Source of the DNA: Mayfieldus sp038040285
GTDB taxonomy: Bacteria; Actinomycetota; Thermoleophilia; Solirubrobacterales; 70-9
Assembly: GCA_038040285.1 (NCBI GenBank)
Contig: JBBPIN010000003.1
Coordinates: forward strand, 62,001 to 126,000
Direction: 5' to 3'
Length of the DNA stretch: 64,000 nucleotides
The position numbers were made by a program, and so were the translations under genes. Of the stretch, positions 25,906 through 34,301 are shown one piece after another; position 1 is the stretch's first letter; the number at the start of each line of letters is the position of its first letter. The notes under the pieces are model-generated. The model had not been told where the DNA came from. It worked only from the letters and a program-made list of their open reading frames with translations, and did not search any database.

Positions 25906-26943
25906 CTACCAGACCCCAGAGAGGGCCGCCTCAAGTTGCTTGGTCCGCTCCTTGCGTCGGGCAAGATCCGAGGCAGCCCGCTGAACCGCTTCGGCGTACT
26001 TCGTGGCACGTTTCGAAATCGTCACGCCCGATGGCGGGTTAGTCGCCAAGGCTGCGGTCACCTGCTCACCAAAACGGCGCAACTTCTCGCCGGCGAGATC
26101 CCTCTTCTCGCTCGAGAGCGGAAGATCTTTGTGGTGGGCAGCGAACGTAGTGAACAGCGTGTAGAAGTCGGACGCGCGTCGCCACCGAGTCTCCTTTAGG
26201 TCGGGGAGGATCGAACCGAGCTCACCAAGGACCTCCTCAAAAACCTGTTCAACGAGGGCTCGGTCTTCGAACTCCTCTTCATAAGTCTGATACCACCGGT
26301 CGAGGCTAGCCTTTTTGTTCTGTGGACCATGCAAGACAGAGATTGCGAGCTCGCTGATGAACTCCACGTCGAGCATCCGACGGAAATCGTTCGCCGAAAA
26401 GACGCCCGAGCTAACCCAAAACTCGTCGTCGGCCAGCGACTCCATTGAGGAGATGAATTCACCCCAATAGGTTGCGTGGCGCAGCTCCTGGTTAGTCAAC
26501 GACATGTTGTACTTGTTGATGCGCTTGAAGACTTCCCTCAGCTCTCCCTCGGCTATCGGTGGAACTACGCGAGTGACGAAGGCGTAACTCCAAATCTTCT
26601 TGCGATCAGCCTCCGACAGATCTTCATACGACATCTCCGCCCAGTCAGGCGACTCGTCGGCTTTGAGTTCGAAGTCGCTGTTGACGAACTCCATGCACGC
26701 TGTGATCCGTTGCTGCCCATCGATCACGTAGTGCTTCTCTTGGCCCTCGCTATCCGTAACGTCCTGCATATAGAGCTCTGGTATCGGGTAGCCCCGTAGA
26801 ATCGTGTCGATCAGCGCGCTCTTTTGGGGATCCAGCCAAACGAGGTTGCGTTGGAAGATCGGCCGGAGCTCTAGCTGCCCCGCGTCAAGAGCCTGCTTGA
26901 GCCAAGCCACCGTGCGGTGCGTCGTGCCGGTGAAATCAGTCAC
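25906..26943 (-). CDS. DUF262-domain protein (GmrSD-N/ParB-like fold), no HNH domain
   Basis: 345 residues from GTG 26943, which overlaps the upstream stop (GTGA). DUF262 signatures are clear: RPIFQRNLVW, LIDTILRGYPIPELYM, HYVIDGQQRITACMEF (the DGQQR nucleotide-binding motif), INKYNMSLTNQELRHATY. The second half is helical and charged, with no DUF1524/HNH nuclease domain, unlike GmrSD. DUF262 proteins act in type IV restriction and phosphorothioate-based defence, with the domain binding and hydrolysing nucleotides. Here it is coupled to a nucleotidyltransferase-like gene and adjacent to a type III RM locus, so a defence role is likely but unproven. Confidence 0.8.
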   Translation of the reverse strand: MTDFTGTTHRTVAWLKQALDAGQLELRPIFQRNLVWLDPQKSALIDTILRGYPIPELYMQDVTDSEGQEKHYVIDGQQRITACMEFVNSDFELKADESPDWAEMSYEDLSEADRKKIWSYAFVTRVVPPIAEGELREVFKRINKYNMSLTNQELRHATYWGEFISSMESLADDEFWVSSGVFSANDFRRMLDVEFISELAISVLHGPQNKKASLDRWYQTYEEEFEDRALVEQVFEEVLGELGSILPDLKETRWRRASDFYTLFTTFAAHHKDLPLSSEKRDLAGEKLRRFGEQVTAALATNPPSGVTISKRATKYAEAVQRAASDLARRKERTKQLEAALSGVW

Positions 26944-27575
26944 GGAGTCCGTGTTGCTTTCGCCGTGGGTGGCACAGGATTCGCCAAGAGATAAGCACGC
27001 CCGGTCCGCACACCCTGTAGCTGGTAAGCGCGCAGTGCATCGAAGTCTTTGTAAATGCGCACATTGATATCGCGGCCCATCGTGGGGTCGATCCCCGCCA
27101 TGTTGCTGAGGGCAATCACCCATTCCTTTGCGAATGGGAAAAGCTCCAAAATGCGATCCGTCGCGATTGCCCCCCAGTACACAAGTCGATTGACATGATC
27201 CTTCAGAGATGCACGCTGGGGCGGCTTCAGGCCCATCCGCGTTGCGGCTGGAAGCAAACGCAGATGTCGCCATGCCACATCGAAGTGATACGCAGACACC
27301 ACAGCAACATCGATATCTGACTGGTCGTGGAAGGCGGCCAGATTCTTCATGGGATTCAGGCTGATACCCACTCCGGCACTCCCTGCGATGGTGACGGCCC
27401 TGGGATCAACGTCGATCTGGCCGCCCAACACTGCCTTCCATTCAACGTAGAGATCCAGATCACCGCCAAAGACGTGGGGTATTGCCTCGAAGATTCGCTT
27501 CGAGGCAAACGTTTCCGGCGGCAGATCGCGAAGATCGTCAAGGACCGCAGATGCCATCTTCTTGTGGGAGACCAT
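26940..27575 (-). CDS. Nucleotidyltransferase-like protein coupled to DUF262
   Basis: 211 residues. The core TIAGSAGVGISLN ... SDIDVAVVS has the G-S and DxD pattern of the polymerase-beta nucleotidyltransferase superfamily, with an unusual ~20-residue gap (SLNPMKNLAAFHDQ) between them. A later acidic segment, RDINVRIYKDFDAL, could give the third carboxylate. It would transfer a nucleotide to an unknown acceptor or make a nucleotide signal. ATG 27575 has GAGG upstream. Its last bases overlap the DUF262 start, so the two proteins are probably made in fixed ratio. I do not recognise a named system with exactly this pair. Confidence 0.6.
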   Translation of the reverse strand: MVSHKKMASAVLDDLRDLPPETFASKRIFEAIPHVFGGDLDLYVEWKAVLGGQIDVDPRAVTIAGSAGVGISLNPMKNLAAFHDQSDIDVAVVSAYHFDVAWRHLRLLPAATRMGLKPPQRASLKDHVNRLVYWGAIATDRILELFPFAKEWVIALSNMAGIDPTMGRDINVRIYKDFDALRAYQLQGVRTGRAYLLANPVPPTAKATRTP

Positions 27576-27856
27576 AGCCGCCTCAGCGCGAACAACCTGC
27601 GCTCTAACCGGGATGGGCAGATTGACCAGTGCAGCCCTCCCCGAGCACGAAGCGCCCCCCGCAGCCTCGGTAGGCCCTTCGTCGGGCGGAGGCTGCTTTG
27701 TCTTCTCGACCGGCGGGAGATGACATCGGAAACGCGTGGTCGTTCAGAAGGTCCGCTTCCAAGAACACGATAGCCGGACCCGAACCAGCGGCCTCCTGTG
27801 TGCGATCTATGCAGCGCCTCCAGATGGATTGCGGGCAGACGGACGTGGGGAAGTGG
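27576..27856. other. Intergenic region between defence island and ABC exporter
   Basis: No convincing gene. A strong hairpin (GCAGCCTC at 27661-27668, GAGGCTGC at 27689-27696) followed by TTTGTCTT looks like a plus-strand intrinsic terminator, although no plus-strand gene precedes it. The promoter of the NTase-DUF262 operon should lie between about 27580 and 27650. Confidence 0.4.
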
Positions 27857-30415
27857 TTACTCGTACGCCAACGCCTCAAGCACGTCCAGCCGCGCCGCCC
27901 GCCGCGCCGGGCCGATGGCCGCCAGCACGCCGGCGAGAGCCGCCAGCACCAGCAGGACGATCAGCTGTGCAACCGGGAAGGTCAGCCCGAAGCCCTGGTC
28001 CTTCAGCGGCTGTGAGATCAGGGCGGCGAAGATGCAGCCGAGGATCAGGCCGAGGACGGCGCCGATCAGGGCCGTGATCACCGACTCGTAGCGGATCAGC
28101 CTCCTCACCTGGCGGCGGGACATGCCGACCGCGCGCAGCATTCCAAGCTCGCGGGTGCGTTCGTGGATCGAAAGCGACAGCGTGTTGGCGATCCCGAAGA
28201 GGCTCACGATCACCGCCAGCGAAAGCAGCGCGTAGATCAGCCCCAACAACTTGTTGACCTGGTCCTCCTGGTTCTTCTTCAGCTGCTCCTGGTTCAGCAC
28301 CGATGTGGTCGGGAACAGCTTCTCCATCACAGCCTTGAGCCGGTCCTGGATCTGGTTCGCGTTCGCGCCCGGCGCCAGCTTCAGCAGGTCGATCGAGTCA
28401 TCCTTGTTGCCGAGTTCGCGCCCCATCGCCTGCTGGGTGACGATTCCGGCGCCCAGCAGGTCGGCGTTGTCCTTGACCGTGCCGACGATCTTGAAAAACG
28501 GGGTCTTGCCCGTCTGGCCCAGCATCTGAAGCGGGTCGCCGACGCTGAAGCCGTTGTTGTCGGCGAACGCCTGGTCGATGATCATCTGGTTGTTGCGCAG
28601 GCCGGTGAGCGTCTTGTTCGAGGTGCCGTCCTGCCAGTCGAGCGACAGCACCTTGGGCGCGGTGCTCGGATCCAGGGCCGAGACCTTCGGCTTGCCCCCG
28701 CTCCCGTTGATCTTCACCTCCGTGTAGCGCAGCGACGAGACCGTGTCGACCCCCGGCACCTTGCCGGCGGCCTTCGCCGCGGCCGCCGGGATCGGCGAGA
28801 AGCCATCCGAGTTCTGGATCACCAGCTGGCCCTGAAAGTTCTTGTCGATCGCCGAGGAGATCGAGCCCTTGATCCCGGCCGCGAAGATGGTCACGAAGGC
28901 GACCAGCGCGAGGCCGATCATCAGCGCCGCCGCGGTCGCCGCGGTGCGCGCAGGGTTGCGCTCTGCGTTCTCGCGCGCCAGCCTTCCGGCCAGGCCCCGC
29001 AGCCGCTCGATCGGCCACCCCGCGACCGCGGACAGCGGCTTTACCAGGCGCGGACTCCACAGCGAGACCCCGAACAGCACCGCGATCGCGCCGAGACCCA
29101 TCGACTCGGCGCTCTTGCCGGCGTCCTTGCTGCTGCTCAACAGGCCGGCCAGCACCAACACCAGCCCCACCAAGCACAGCAACACCGCCAGCGCATTGAG
29201 GACGATCGAGCGCGTCCGCGTACGCGGCAGCTCGATGTCGCTGAGTGCCGCCATCGGGGGGACCCGCGTCGAGCGCAACGCGGGCATCAGCGACGAGACC
29301 AGCGTGACCAGGATCCCGATCAGCAGCGAAACAACGATGGTTCGGTTCTGGACCACCAGGGCCGTGCTCGGAAGGTCGGCGCCAATCGCCTTGAACAGCG
29401 CCTTGATCGCCTTCGCCATCCCGAAGCCGGCGAGCAGGCCCAGGGCTGCCCCGATCACGCCGATCAGAAGCGACTCGGCAAACACCGAGCCGAGGACCTG
29501 GCGCCGCGACGCCCCGAGCGTGCGCAGCAGCCCGAACTCACGGACCCGCTGGGCGATCGTGATCGAAAACGTGTTGAAGATCACGAAGGCACCGACGATC
29601 AGGGCGACGCCGGCAAAGACGAGCAGGATGATCGAGAGGAAGCTGAGGTTGTTCTTGATGTCGTTCGTGGCGCGATCCGCGTTCTGCTGCGCGGTCTCGA
29701 CCCGGACGTTCGGGGGCACGGCCTTCTCGACTCGCGCCCGCAGCTCGGTCGGCGTGACGCCCTTCGCCGCGGCGACCGAGATCTGGTCGAACTTGCCGAC
29801 CTTGTCGGTGACGAACTGGGCCTCGGGCAGGGTCAGCTGCGCGATCGCAGCCCCACCGAAGGCCGTGTTCCCGAGTTGGGTCAGCCCGACCACGCGGTAG
29901 GTCTTGGCCCGAGTCTGGCCCGCGACCCGAATCGAGTCGCCGATCGACACCCCGGCGTCCCCGGCGGAACCCTTGTCGAGCGATACCTGGTGCGCGTTGA
30001 CGGGCGGGTGGCCGTCGATGTAGGTCAGCGACTCGAGGCCGTCAGGCAGATGCGAAGAGATGAACTTGGGCGAGAACTGGCTGCCGATCGCGTCGCCGTT
30101 CTGCTTGAACAAGCCCCCGGGAGTGAAGATCGTCCCCGACGCCAGGCGCACGCCGGGAACCTTGCGCACCGTGGGCAGAATCCGGTCCGAGAAGCTGTTC
30201 ACCTCGCCGCTCTCCTGGGTCACCGGCTGGCGGGCGGTGACCACGACCGAGGTCCCCTTCAGCGAGTCGTGGAAGATGTCGGAGAAGGCCTGGTTGATCG
30301 TGTCCGTGAACATGTAGGTACCGGCGACCAGCGATACCCCGATCACCACGGCCAGCGTGGTCGTAAAGGCGCGCCGCTTGCGCGCCCAGAGGCTCTTGAC
30401 GGCGAGGCTAGTCAA
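27857..30415 (-). CDS. ABC transporter permease, FtsX/MacB-like (two FtsX domains)
   Basis: 852 residues. Start: one N-terminal membrane helix (TTTLAVVIGVSLVAGTYMF), then a large extracellular MacB-like periplasmic core domain (~residues 40-240), three helices (FLSIILLVFAGVALIVGAFVIF; SLLIGVIGAALGLLAGFG; IVVSLLIGILVTLVSSL), a linker with two more helices, a second extracellular domain and three closing helices ending in LDVLEALAYE. This is the architecture of actinobacterial exporters or mechanotransducing ABC permeases. It partners the ATPase gene upstream, with which it overlaps by 8 bases. Confidence 0.9.
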   Translation of the reverse strand: MTSLAVKSLWARKRRAFTTTLAVVIGVSLVAGTYMFTDTINQAFSDIFHDSLKGTSVVVTARQPVTQESGEVNSFSDRILPTVRKVPGVRLASGTIFTPGGLFKQNGDAIGSQFSPKFISSHLPDGLESLTYIDGHPPVNAHQVSLDKGSAGDAGVSIGDSIRVAGQTRAKTYRVVGLTQLGNTAFGGAAIAQLTLPEAQFVTDKVGKFDQISVAAAKGVTPTELRARVEKAVPPNVRVETAQQNADRATNDIKNNLSFLSIILLVFAGVALIVGAFVIFNTFSITIAQRVREFGLLRTLGASRRQVLGSVFAESLLIGVIGAALGLLAGFGMAKAIKALFKAIGADLPSTALVVQNRTIVVSLLIGILVTLVSSLMPALRSTRVPPMAALSDIELPRTRTRSIVLNALAVLLCLVGLVLVLAGLLSSSKDAGKSAESMGLGAIAVLFGVSLWSPRLVKPLSAVAGWPIERLRGLAGRLARENAERNPARTAATAAALMIGLALVAFVTIFAAGIKGSISSAIDKNFQGQLVIQNSDGFSPIPAAAAKAAGKVPGVDTVSSLRYTEVKINGSGGKPKVSALDPSTAPKVLSLDWQDGTSNKTLTGLRNNQMIIDQAFADNNGFSVGDPLQMLGQTGKTPFFKIVGTVKDNADLLGAGIVTQQAMGRELGNKDDSIDLLKLAPGANANQIQDRLKAVMEKLFPTTSVLNQEQLKKNQEDQVNKLLGLIYALLSLAVIVSLFGIANTLSLSIHERTRELGMLRAVGMSRRQVRRLIRYESVITALIGAVLGLILGCIFAALISQPLKDQGFGLTFPVAQLIVLLVLAALAGVLAAIGPARRAARLDVLEALAYE

Positions 30416-31184
30416 GCTGCTTCATCAGCTCGATCACCTCGTCGACCGTGCCGGGCTTGTCGTCGGAGACGATGCGACCGTCGCGCAGGGTCAGCAGGCG
30501 ATCCGCGTAGGTCGCCGCCTCCGGGTCGTGGGTGACCATGACCACCGTCTGGTCGAACTCGTCGACGGCCTGGCGCAGCAGCTTCAGCACGTCCTCGGAG
30601 GCCTTCGAGTCGAGGTTGCCGGTCGGCTCGTCGGCGAACACGACCGCCGGCTTCGAAACCAGCGCCCGGGCGACGGCGACCCGCTGCTGCTGGCCACCGG
30701 AGAGCTCGGAGGGCCGGTGGGTGCGACGGTCCTCGAGGCCGACGGTCTTGATCAGCTGCTCGAGCCAGGCCTGGTCGGGCTTGCGGCCGGCGATCGAGAG
30801 CGGGAGGATCAGATTCTCCTCCGCGGTCAGCACCGGCAGCAGGTTGAAGAACTGGAAGACGAAGCCGAGCTTGTCGCGGCGCAGCTCGGTCAGCTCGGCG
30901 TCGTCGAGGGTGGTGATCTCGGTGCCGTCGACGAGGACGGTGCCCCCGGTCGGGCGGTCGAGTCCGGCGAGGATGTGCATCAGGGTCGACTTGCCGGAGC
31001 CCGACGGCCCCATGATCGCGGTGAAGCGGTGGCGCTGGAATTCGACGCTTACGTCGGTGAGCGCGTCAACCGCGGCGTCGCCCTCGCCGAAGCGGCGGCT
31101 GACCTCGCGGGCCTGGACGATGGTGCCGTCGGCGGCGGCCTGGGGTTGTGCGACCTCGGCTTGTTGTGGCGCTGGATCGGTCAT
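30408..31184 (-). CDS. ABC transporter ATP-binding protein (MacB/LolD type)
   Basis: 258 residues. Walker A GPSGSGKST, Q-loop region FVFQFFNLLPVLTAEEN, signature LSGGQQQRVAVARAL, Walker B VVFADEPTGNLDS and switch His in MVTHDPEAA are all intact. The FFNLLPVLTAEEN stretch is characteristic of the LolD/MacB/FtsE group that pairs with FtsX-type permeases. The permease follows immediately, so together they form one exporter or cell-envelope machine. The substrate is unknown. Confidence 0.92.
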   Translation of the reverse strand: MTDPAPQQAEVAQPQAAADGTIVQAREVSRRFGEGDAAVDALTDVSVEFQRHRFTAIMGPSGSGKSTLMHILAGLDRPTGGTVLVDGTEITTLDDAELTELRRDKLGFVFQFFNLLPVLTAEENLILPLSIAGRKPDQAWLEQLIKTVGLEDRRTHRPSELSGGQQQRVAVARALVSKPAVVFADEPTGNLDSKASEDVLKLLRQAVDEFDQTVVMVTHDPEAATYADRLLTLRDGRIVSDDKPGTVDEVIELMKQLD

Positions 31185-31309
31185 CCGTGACTTCCCCCGT
31201 CGACTTCATGGACCGGCTCAACGTAGCGATTAGGGCGCGGCCATGTCGGCACATTTCTCGTGGCTTGGGTGATGTAAGGTGATGTAACTTCGAGTGGATG
31301 CGAACCGAG

Positions 31310-31567
31310 ATGAGCCACCGACTTCAGATCACGCTTACCGACGACCAATACCGGCGACTGCAGCAGGAGAGCGCCCGTACGGGCGTCTCGCTGGCCGAGC
31401 TCACCCGGCAGGCGGTCAATAGCGCGTTTCCGCCTTTGCCTCCACTCGAGCAACGGATCAAATGGTTCAGGGAGGGGGCCGGCGCATGGGCCGATCGCGA
31501 TGACGACAGCGACCCCTACGAGGAATGGCGCCGGCTGCGGCCGCCGCTTGGCCCGCTTCCCGAGTGA
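31310..31567 (+). CDS. Ribbon-helix-helix antitoxin
   Basis: 85 residues from ATG 31310 (MSHRLQITLTDDQYRRLQQESARTGV, broken here only for description); an alternative start at 31298 adds four residues. The RHH segment spans residues ~3-42 and the acidic tail ends DDSDPYEEWRRLRPP. The stop overlaps the GTG start of the PIN toxin (GTGA). Upstream (31275-31296) GTGATGTAA-type repeats may be its operator. Confidence 0.8.
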   Translation: MSHRLQITLTDDQYRRLQQESARTGVSLAELTRQAVNSAFPPLPPLEQRIKWFREGAGAWADRDDDSDPYEEWRRLRPPLGPLPE

Positions 31568-31953
31568 CGCCGATCCTGCTCGACACCGACGTCCTGATCG
31601 ACTACTTGCGCGACGCGCCCGCTGCCGTGCGTCTGCTGGATCCACGCATCGTCGCGGGGGAACCTGTCGCCGCCTCGGTCATCAGCAAGGCCGAGGTGCT
31701 TGCCGGGATGCGCACCTCCGAGGAGGAGCGAACGGTACGGACGCTGGGCTCATTGGCCCTCCTTGCGGTCAACGACGCGATCGCAACCCGAGCCGGTGCC
31801 CTCGCGCGTCACTATCGGTCAAGCCACCCCGGCATTGGCTTGGCCGATTACCTGATCGCCGCCACCGCTGTGCTGCTCGGCGCGGAGCTCTGGACGCAGA
31901 ACCCGCGCCACTTCCCGATGTTCGAGGGGCTCGAGCCTCCCTACGAGCGCTGA
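31564..31953 (+). CDS. PIN-domain toxin (VapC-like)
   Basis: 129 residues from GTG 31564, overlapping the antitoxin stop. PIN residues: PILLDTDVLIDYLR (Asp), VISKAEVLAGMR (Glu), GIGLADYLIAATAVLL (Asp), LWTQNPRHFPMF (the NPRHF end typical of VapC). Predicted RNase toxin. It is the fourth PIN/antitoxin pair in the window and lies just inside the right part of the proposed inverted block. Confidence 0.87.
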   Translation: MTPILLDTDVLIDYLRDAPAAVRLLDPRIVAGEPVAASVISKAEVLAGMRTSEEERTVRTLGSLALLAVNDAIATRAGALARHYRSSHPGIGLADYLIAATAVLLGAELWTQNPRHFPMFEGLEPPYER

Positions 31954-31958
31954 CGCGG

Positions 31959-32159
31959 CTAGTGGACGATCAGGTACACGCCGCCGGCGATCGCCGCGAT
32001 CACGAGCAGCAACGGCAGGACCGAGAGCAGGATGCCGAGCAGTGCGACCAGGCCCGAGAACAGCGCGAGCAGGGCACCGACGAGGCCCGCGAACAGGCCC
32101 TTGGCGGCCTCGACGACCGCGCGAAGCGGGGAACGCGTCTGCGAGGCGGGCTCGCTCAT
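31959..32159 (-). CDS. Small hydrophobic membrane protein
   Basis: 66 residues from ATG 32159. A short polar N-terminus (MSEPASQTRSPLRAVVEAAK) is followed by ~45 almost wholly hydrophobic residues that would form two closely spaced membrane helices and end at VYLIVH. No family is recognised. It is convergent with the VapC gene (5 bases apart) and divergent from the amidotransferase gene. The hydrophobic, well-delimited helix pattern supports coding, but there is no further evidence. Confidence 0.5.
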   Translation of the reverse strand: MSEPASQTRSPLRAVVEAAKGLFAGLVGALLALFSGLVALLGILLSVLPLLLVIAAIAGGVYLIVH

Positions 32160-32237
32160 GCGACCAATGCTAGAGAGCACACAGCCTGGGCTCCCGCAAC
32201 GGCGCACCCTCTAGGCTCGTCGGCTGACAGGGAAGTC

Positions 32238-32951
32238 ATGCGCGCCCTCGCAATCGTCCACCAGCCCGACGCCGGCCCCGGCGTGTTCGCCGACGCGTTT
32301 GCCGAGCGCGACGCCCAGCTCGACAGCTGGGAGATCGCCACCGGCGCCCAGCCGCCCGCCGATCCGCGCGACTACGACGCCGTGCTGACCTTCGGCGGCG
32401 CCATGGACGCGCACCATGAGGATGAGCATCCCTGGCTGCGCTTCGAGAAGGATCTGCTGGCCGAGCTGCTGGCGCACGAGATCCCGCTGATGGCTGTCTG
32501 CCTCGGCGCTCAGCTGCTTGCCGATGCGGTCTGGGCGACACCGCGACCAGCCAGAGAGCCGGAGATCGGCTGGCACGAGGTCGAAGTGACCGCGCAGGGC
32601 GCCGGGGACCCGCTGCTGGGCCCGCTCGCCCCCAGCTTCACCGCCTTTCAGTGGCACAGCTACGAGGCTCCGCTGCCCGCCGGCGCCACCGCGCTGGCCA
32701 CCAGTCCGGTCTGCCTGCAGGCCTATCGGATCGGCGATGTCGCCTGGGGCATCCAGTTTCATGCCGAGGTCAGCGCCGCCGACGCCGAGCACTGGATCGA
32801 CGACTGGGAGTCCGATCCCGCCGCAGTGGCGATCGGCCTCGATCCCGAGGCGCTGCGCGAGCAGACCCGGGCCGCGATCGAGGACTGGAACCAGATCGGG
32901 CGCGAGCTGTGCGGGCGATTCGTCGACGCGGCGGAGAAGCACGGGCGCTGA
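32238..32951 (+). CDS. Class-I glutamine amidotransferase-like protein (GMP-synthase GATase fold)
   Basis: 237 residues from ATG 32238. GATase1 features: DAVLTFGGAMDAHHE (oxyanion loop), nucleophile LMAVCLGAQLLAD, AFQWHSYE, and the final WGIQFHAEVSA supplying His and Glu. A short helical extension follows the domain. Stand-alone proteins of this type hydrolyse glutamine or gamma-glutamyl compounds. The frame is open far upstream without coding character, so the first good ATG is used. Substrate unknown. Confidence 0.8.
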   Translation: MRALAIVHQPDAGPGVFADAFAERDAQLDSWEIATGAQPPADPRDYDAVLTFGGAMDAHHEDEHPWLRFEKDLLAELLAHEIPLMAVCLGAQLLADAVWATPRPAREPEIGWHEVEVTAQGAGDPLLGPLAPSFTAFQWHSYEAPLPAGATALATSPVCLQAYRIGDVAWGIQFHAEVSAADAEHWIDDWESDPAAVAIGLDPEALREQTRAAIEDWNQIGRELCGRFVDAAEKHGR

Positions 32952-32976
32952 AAGAGTTCGGTCGGGAGGACCTTTT

Positions 32977-33029
32977 CCGAACTTTGAGTCGATAAAGTTC
33001 GGACAAATGCCAAGCAACCGAACTTTCGG
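32977..33029 (+). promoter_or_regulatory. Repeated operator half-sites upstream of fic
   Basis: CCGAACTTT occurs at 32977-32985 and 33018-33026, and its complement AAAGTTCGG at 32994-33002, giving one inverted pair (8-base spacer) and a further direct copy. A degenerate fourth copy lies at 32951-32961. All are within 90 bases of the fic start. The Fic protein carries a C-terminal winged-helix-like segment, so autoregulation is plausible. Confidence 0.6.
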
Positions 33030-33041
33030 AAGGATCGAGCG

Positions 33042-34229
33042 ATGACCGATAGCGGACCGCGCGGCCGCTATGAGACGGCTACTTGGGCCCCCGATTTCGC
33101 ACGAACCGGGGGGCGACGGAGCGCGGCGCGAACCTACCGCGCCTTCATTCCCGACCCGATCGCCGACCTCGATCCGGAATTGAGCTCGGCGACCTTCGCG
33201 CTCGCCGAACGGGCGGGCAGTTCAGTTCGGGCGCTTAACGCAAGCGAACCCAAGCTGACCCCGCTGGAGGGGTTGGCAAGGCAACTGCTTCGCTCCGAGG
33301 CCTTGGCTTCTTCCCGCATAGAAGGGCTCAGCCTCTCCCACCGAAGGCTGGCGCAGGCCGAGCTGGAAGGTGAGGAGGGCGACTTCAAGGCCCGCGAGGT
33401 GGTCGGGAACATGCGGGCGATGGAGGCGGCAATTCAGGTGGGGATCTCCAGTTCCGAGATCGCGGCGGGCGATATCTCCGAGATTCACCGCGCCCTGGCG
33501 ATCGTCCCGCCACTGGATCGGATCGCAGGTCAGTTCCGGGAGGAGCAGGGGTGGATTGGCGGCGCCTCATCCCCCGAAGCCGACTATGTCCCCCCACCTG
33601 CCGAGCACGTCAAGCCTCTGGTTCGCGACCTGTGCGCGTTCGCAAACCGCGATGACATCTCCCCCGTCGTCCAGGCGGCGATCGCTCACGCCCAGTTCGA
33701 GACGATCCACCCCTTCGGCGACGGCAACGGACGGGTCGGCCGTTGTCTGATCCACGTCCTGTTCCTGCGCCGCAAGATTGCCACCCGCTACGTGCCCCCG
33801 ATCAGCCTCGTGCTGGGCGCAAACAAGGACGCGTACATCGCTGGCCTGGAGAACTTCCGTGGCGACCAGGTGGACAGCTGGGTCGCCCAGTTTGCTCGCG
33901 CGGTCGAAATCGCTTCGGCGAGTGCCGAGGATTTCTCCGCTCAGGTCTCGGCCCTCCAACAGGAGTGGGCCGAGCGGGTCGGACCGATGCGCAGCGATGC
34001 CGTCGCATTGAAGATCATCGGGCAGCTTCCCTCCTTCCCGTTCATCTCCACGAAGATCGTGCAGGAGCGAACCGGGAGGTCGGATGTCGCTGCCCTCAGG
34101 GGCCTCACGCGACTCGAGGACGCGGGGATCCTGACCCGGCATCGCAACAAGCGAAAGGGCGATACCTGGGAGGCGAAAGAGCTCTTTACGCTGCTCAACA
34201 GATTCGAGGCCACAGTCAAGGCGCAATAG
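33042..34229 (+). CDS. Fic-domain AMP-transferase with inhibitory helix and C-terminal wHTH
   Basis: 395 residues. An N-terminal inhibitory motif of class II type, SSRIEGL (S-x-x-x-E-G), lies near residue 90. The Fic catalytic motif HPFGDGNGRVGR (near residue 223) is complete, with the flap region before it. The last ~75 residues (IIGQLPSFPFISTKIVQERTGRSDVAALRGL, described in part) form a winged-helix-like DNA-binding domain. It probably AMPylates a protein target and represses itself through the CCGAACTTT sites. Self-contained Fic proteins of this type are common in actinobacteria. Confidence 0.9.
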   Translation: MTDSGPRGRYETATWAPDFARTGGRRSAARTYRAFIPDPIADLDPELSSATFALAERAGSSVRALNASEPKLTPLEGLARQLLRSEALASSRIEGLSLSHRRLAQAELEGEEGDFKAREVVGNMRAMEAAIQVGISSSEIAAGDISEIHRALAIVPPLDRIAGQFREEQGWIGGASSPEADYVPPPAEHVKPLVRDLCAFANRDDISPVVQAAIAHAQFETIHPFGDGNGRVGRCLIHVLFLRRKIATRYVPPISLVLGANKDAYIAGLENFRGDQVDSWVAQFARAVEIASASAEDFSAQVSALQQEWAERVGPMRSDAVALKIIGQLPSFPFISTKIVQERTGRSDVAALRGLTRLEDAGILTRHRNKRKGDTWEAKELFTLLNRFEATVKAQ

Positions 34230-34301
34230 CCCACGACCCTGCGTAGGCGGCCCGGCGGGCGCTTCATCGACGCGGCAGCGGGCCGGGTGTAGAGTCGAGA
34301 C

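Noticed and set aside
27604..27879. 91-codon minus-strand frame between the defence island and the exporter
   Set aside because: No recognisable motif, overlaps the end of the permease gene and a hairpin; kept as intergenic.
28163..30535. 790-codon plus-strand frame
   Set aside because: Shadow of the FtsX-type permease; extremely Arg/Asp/Gln-rich.
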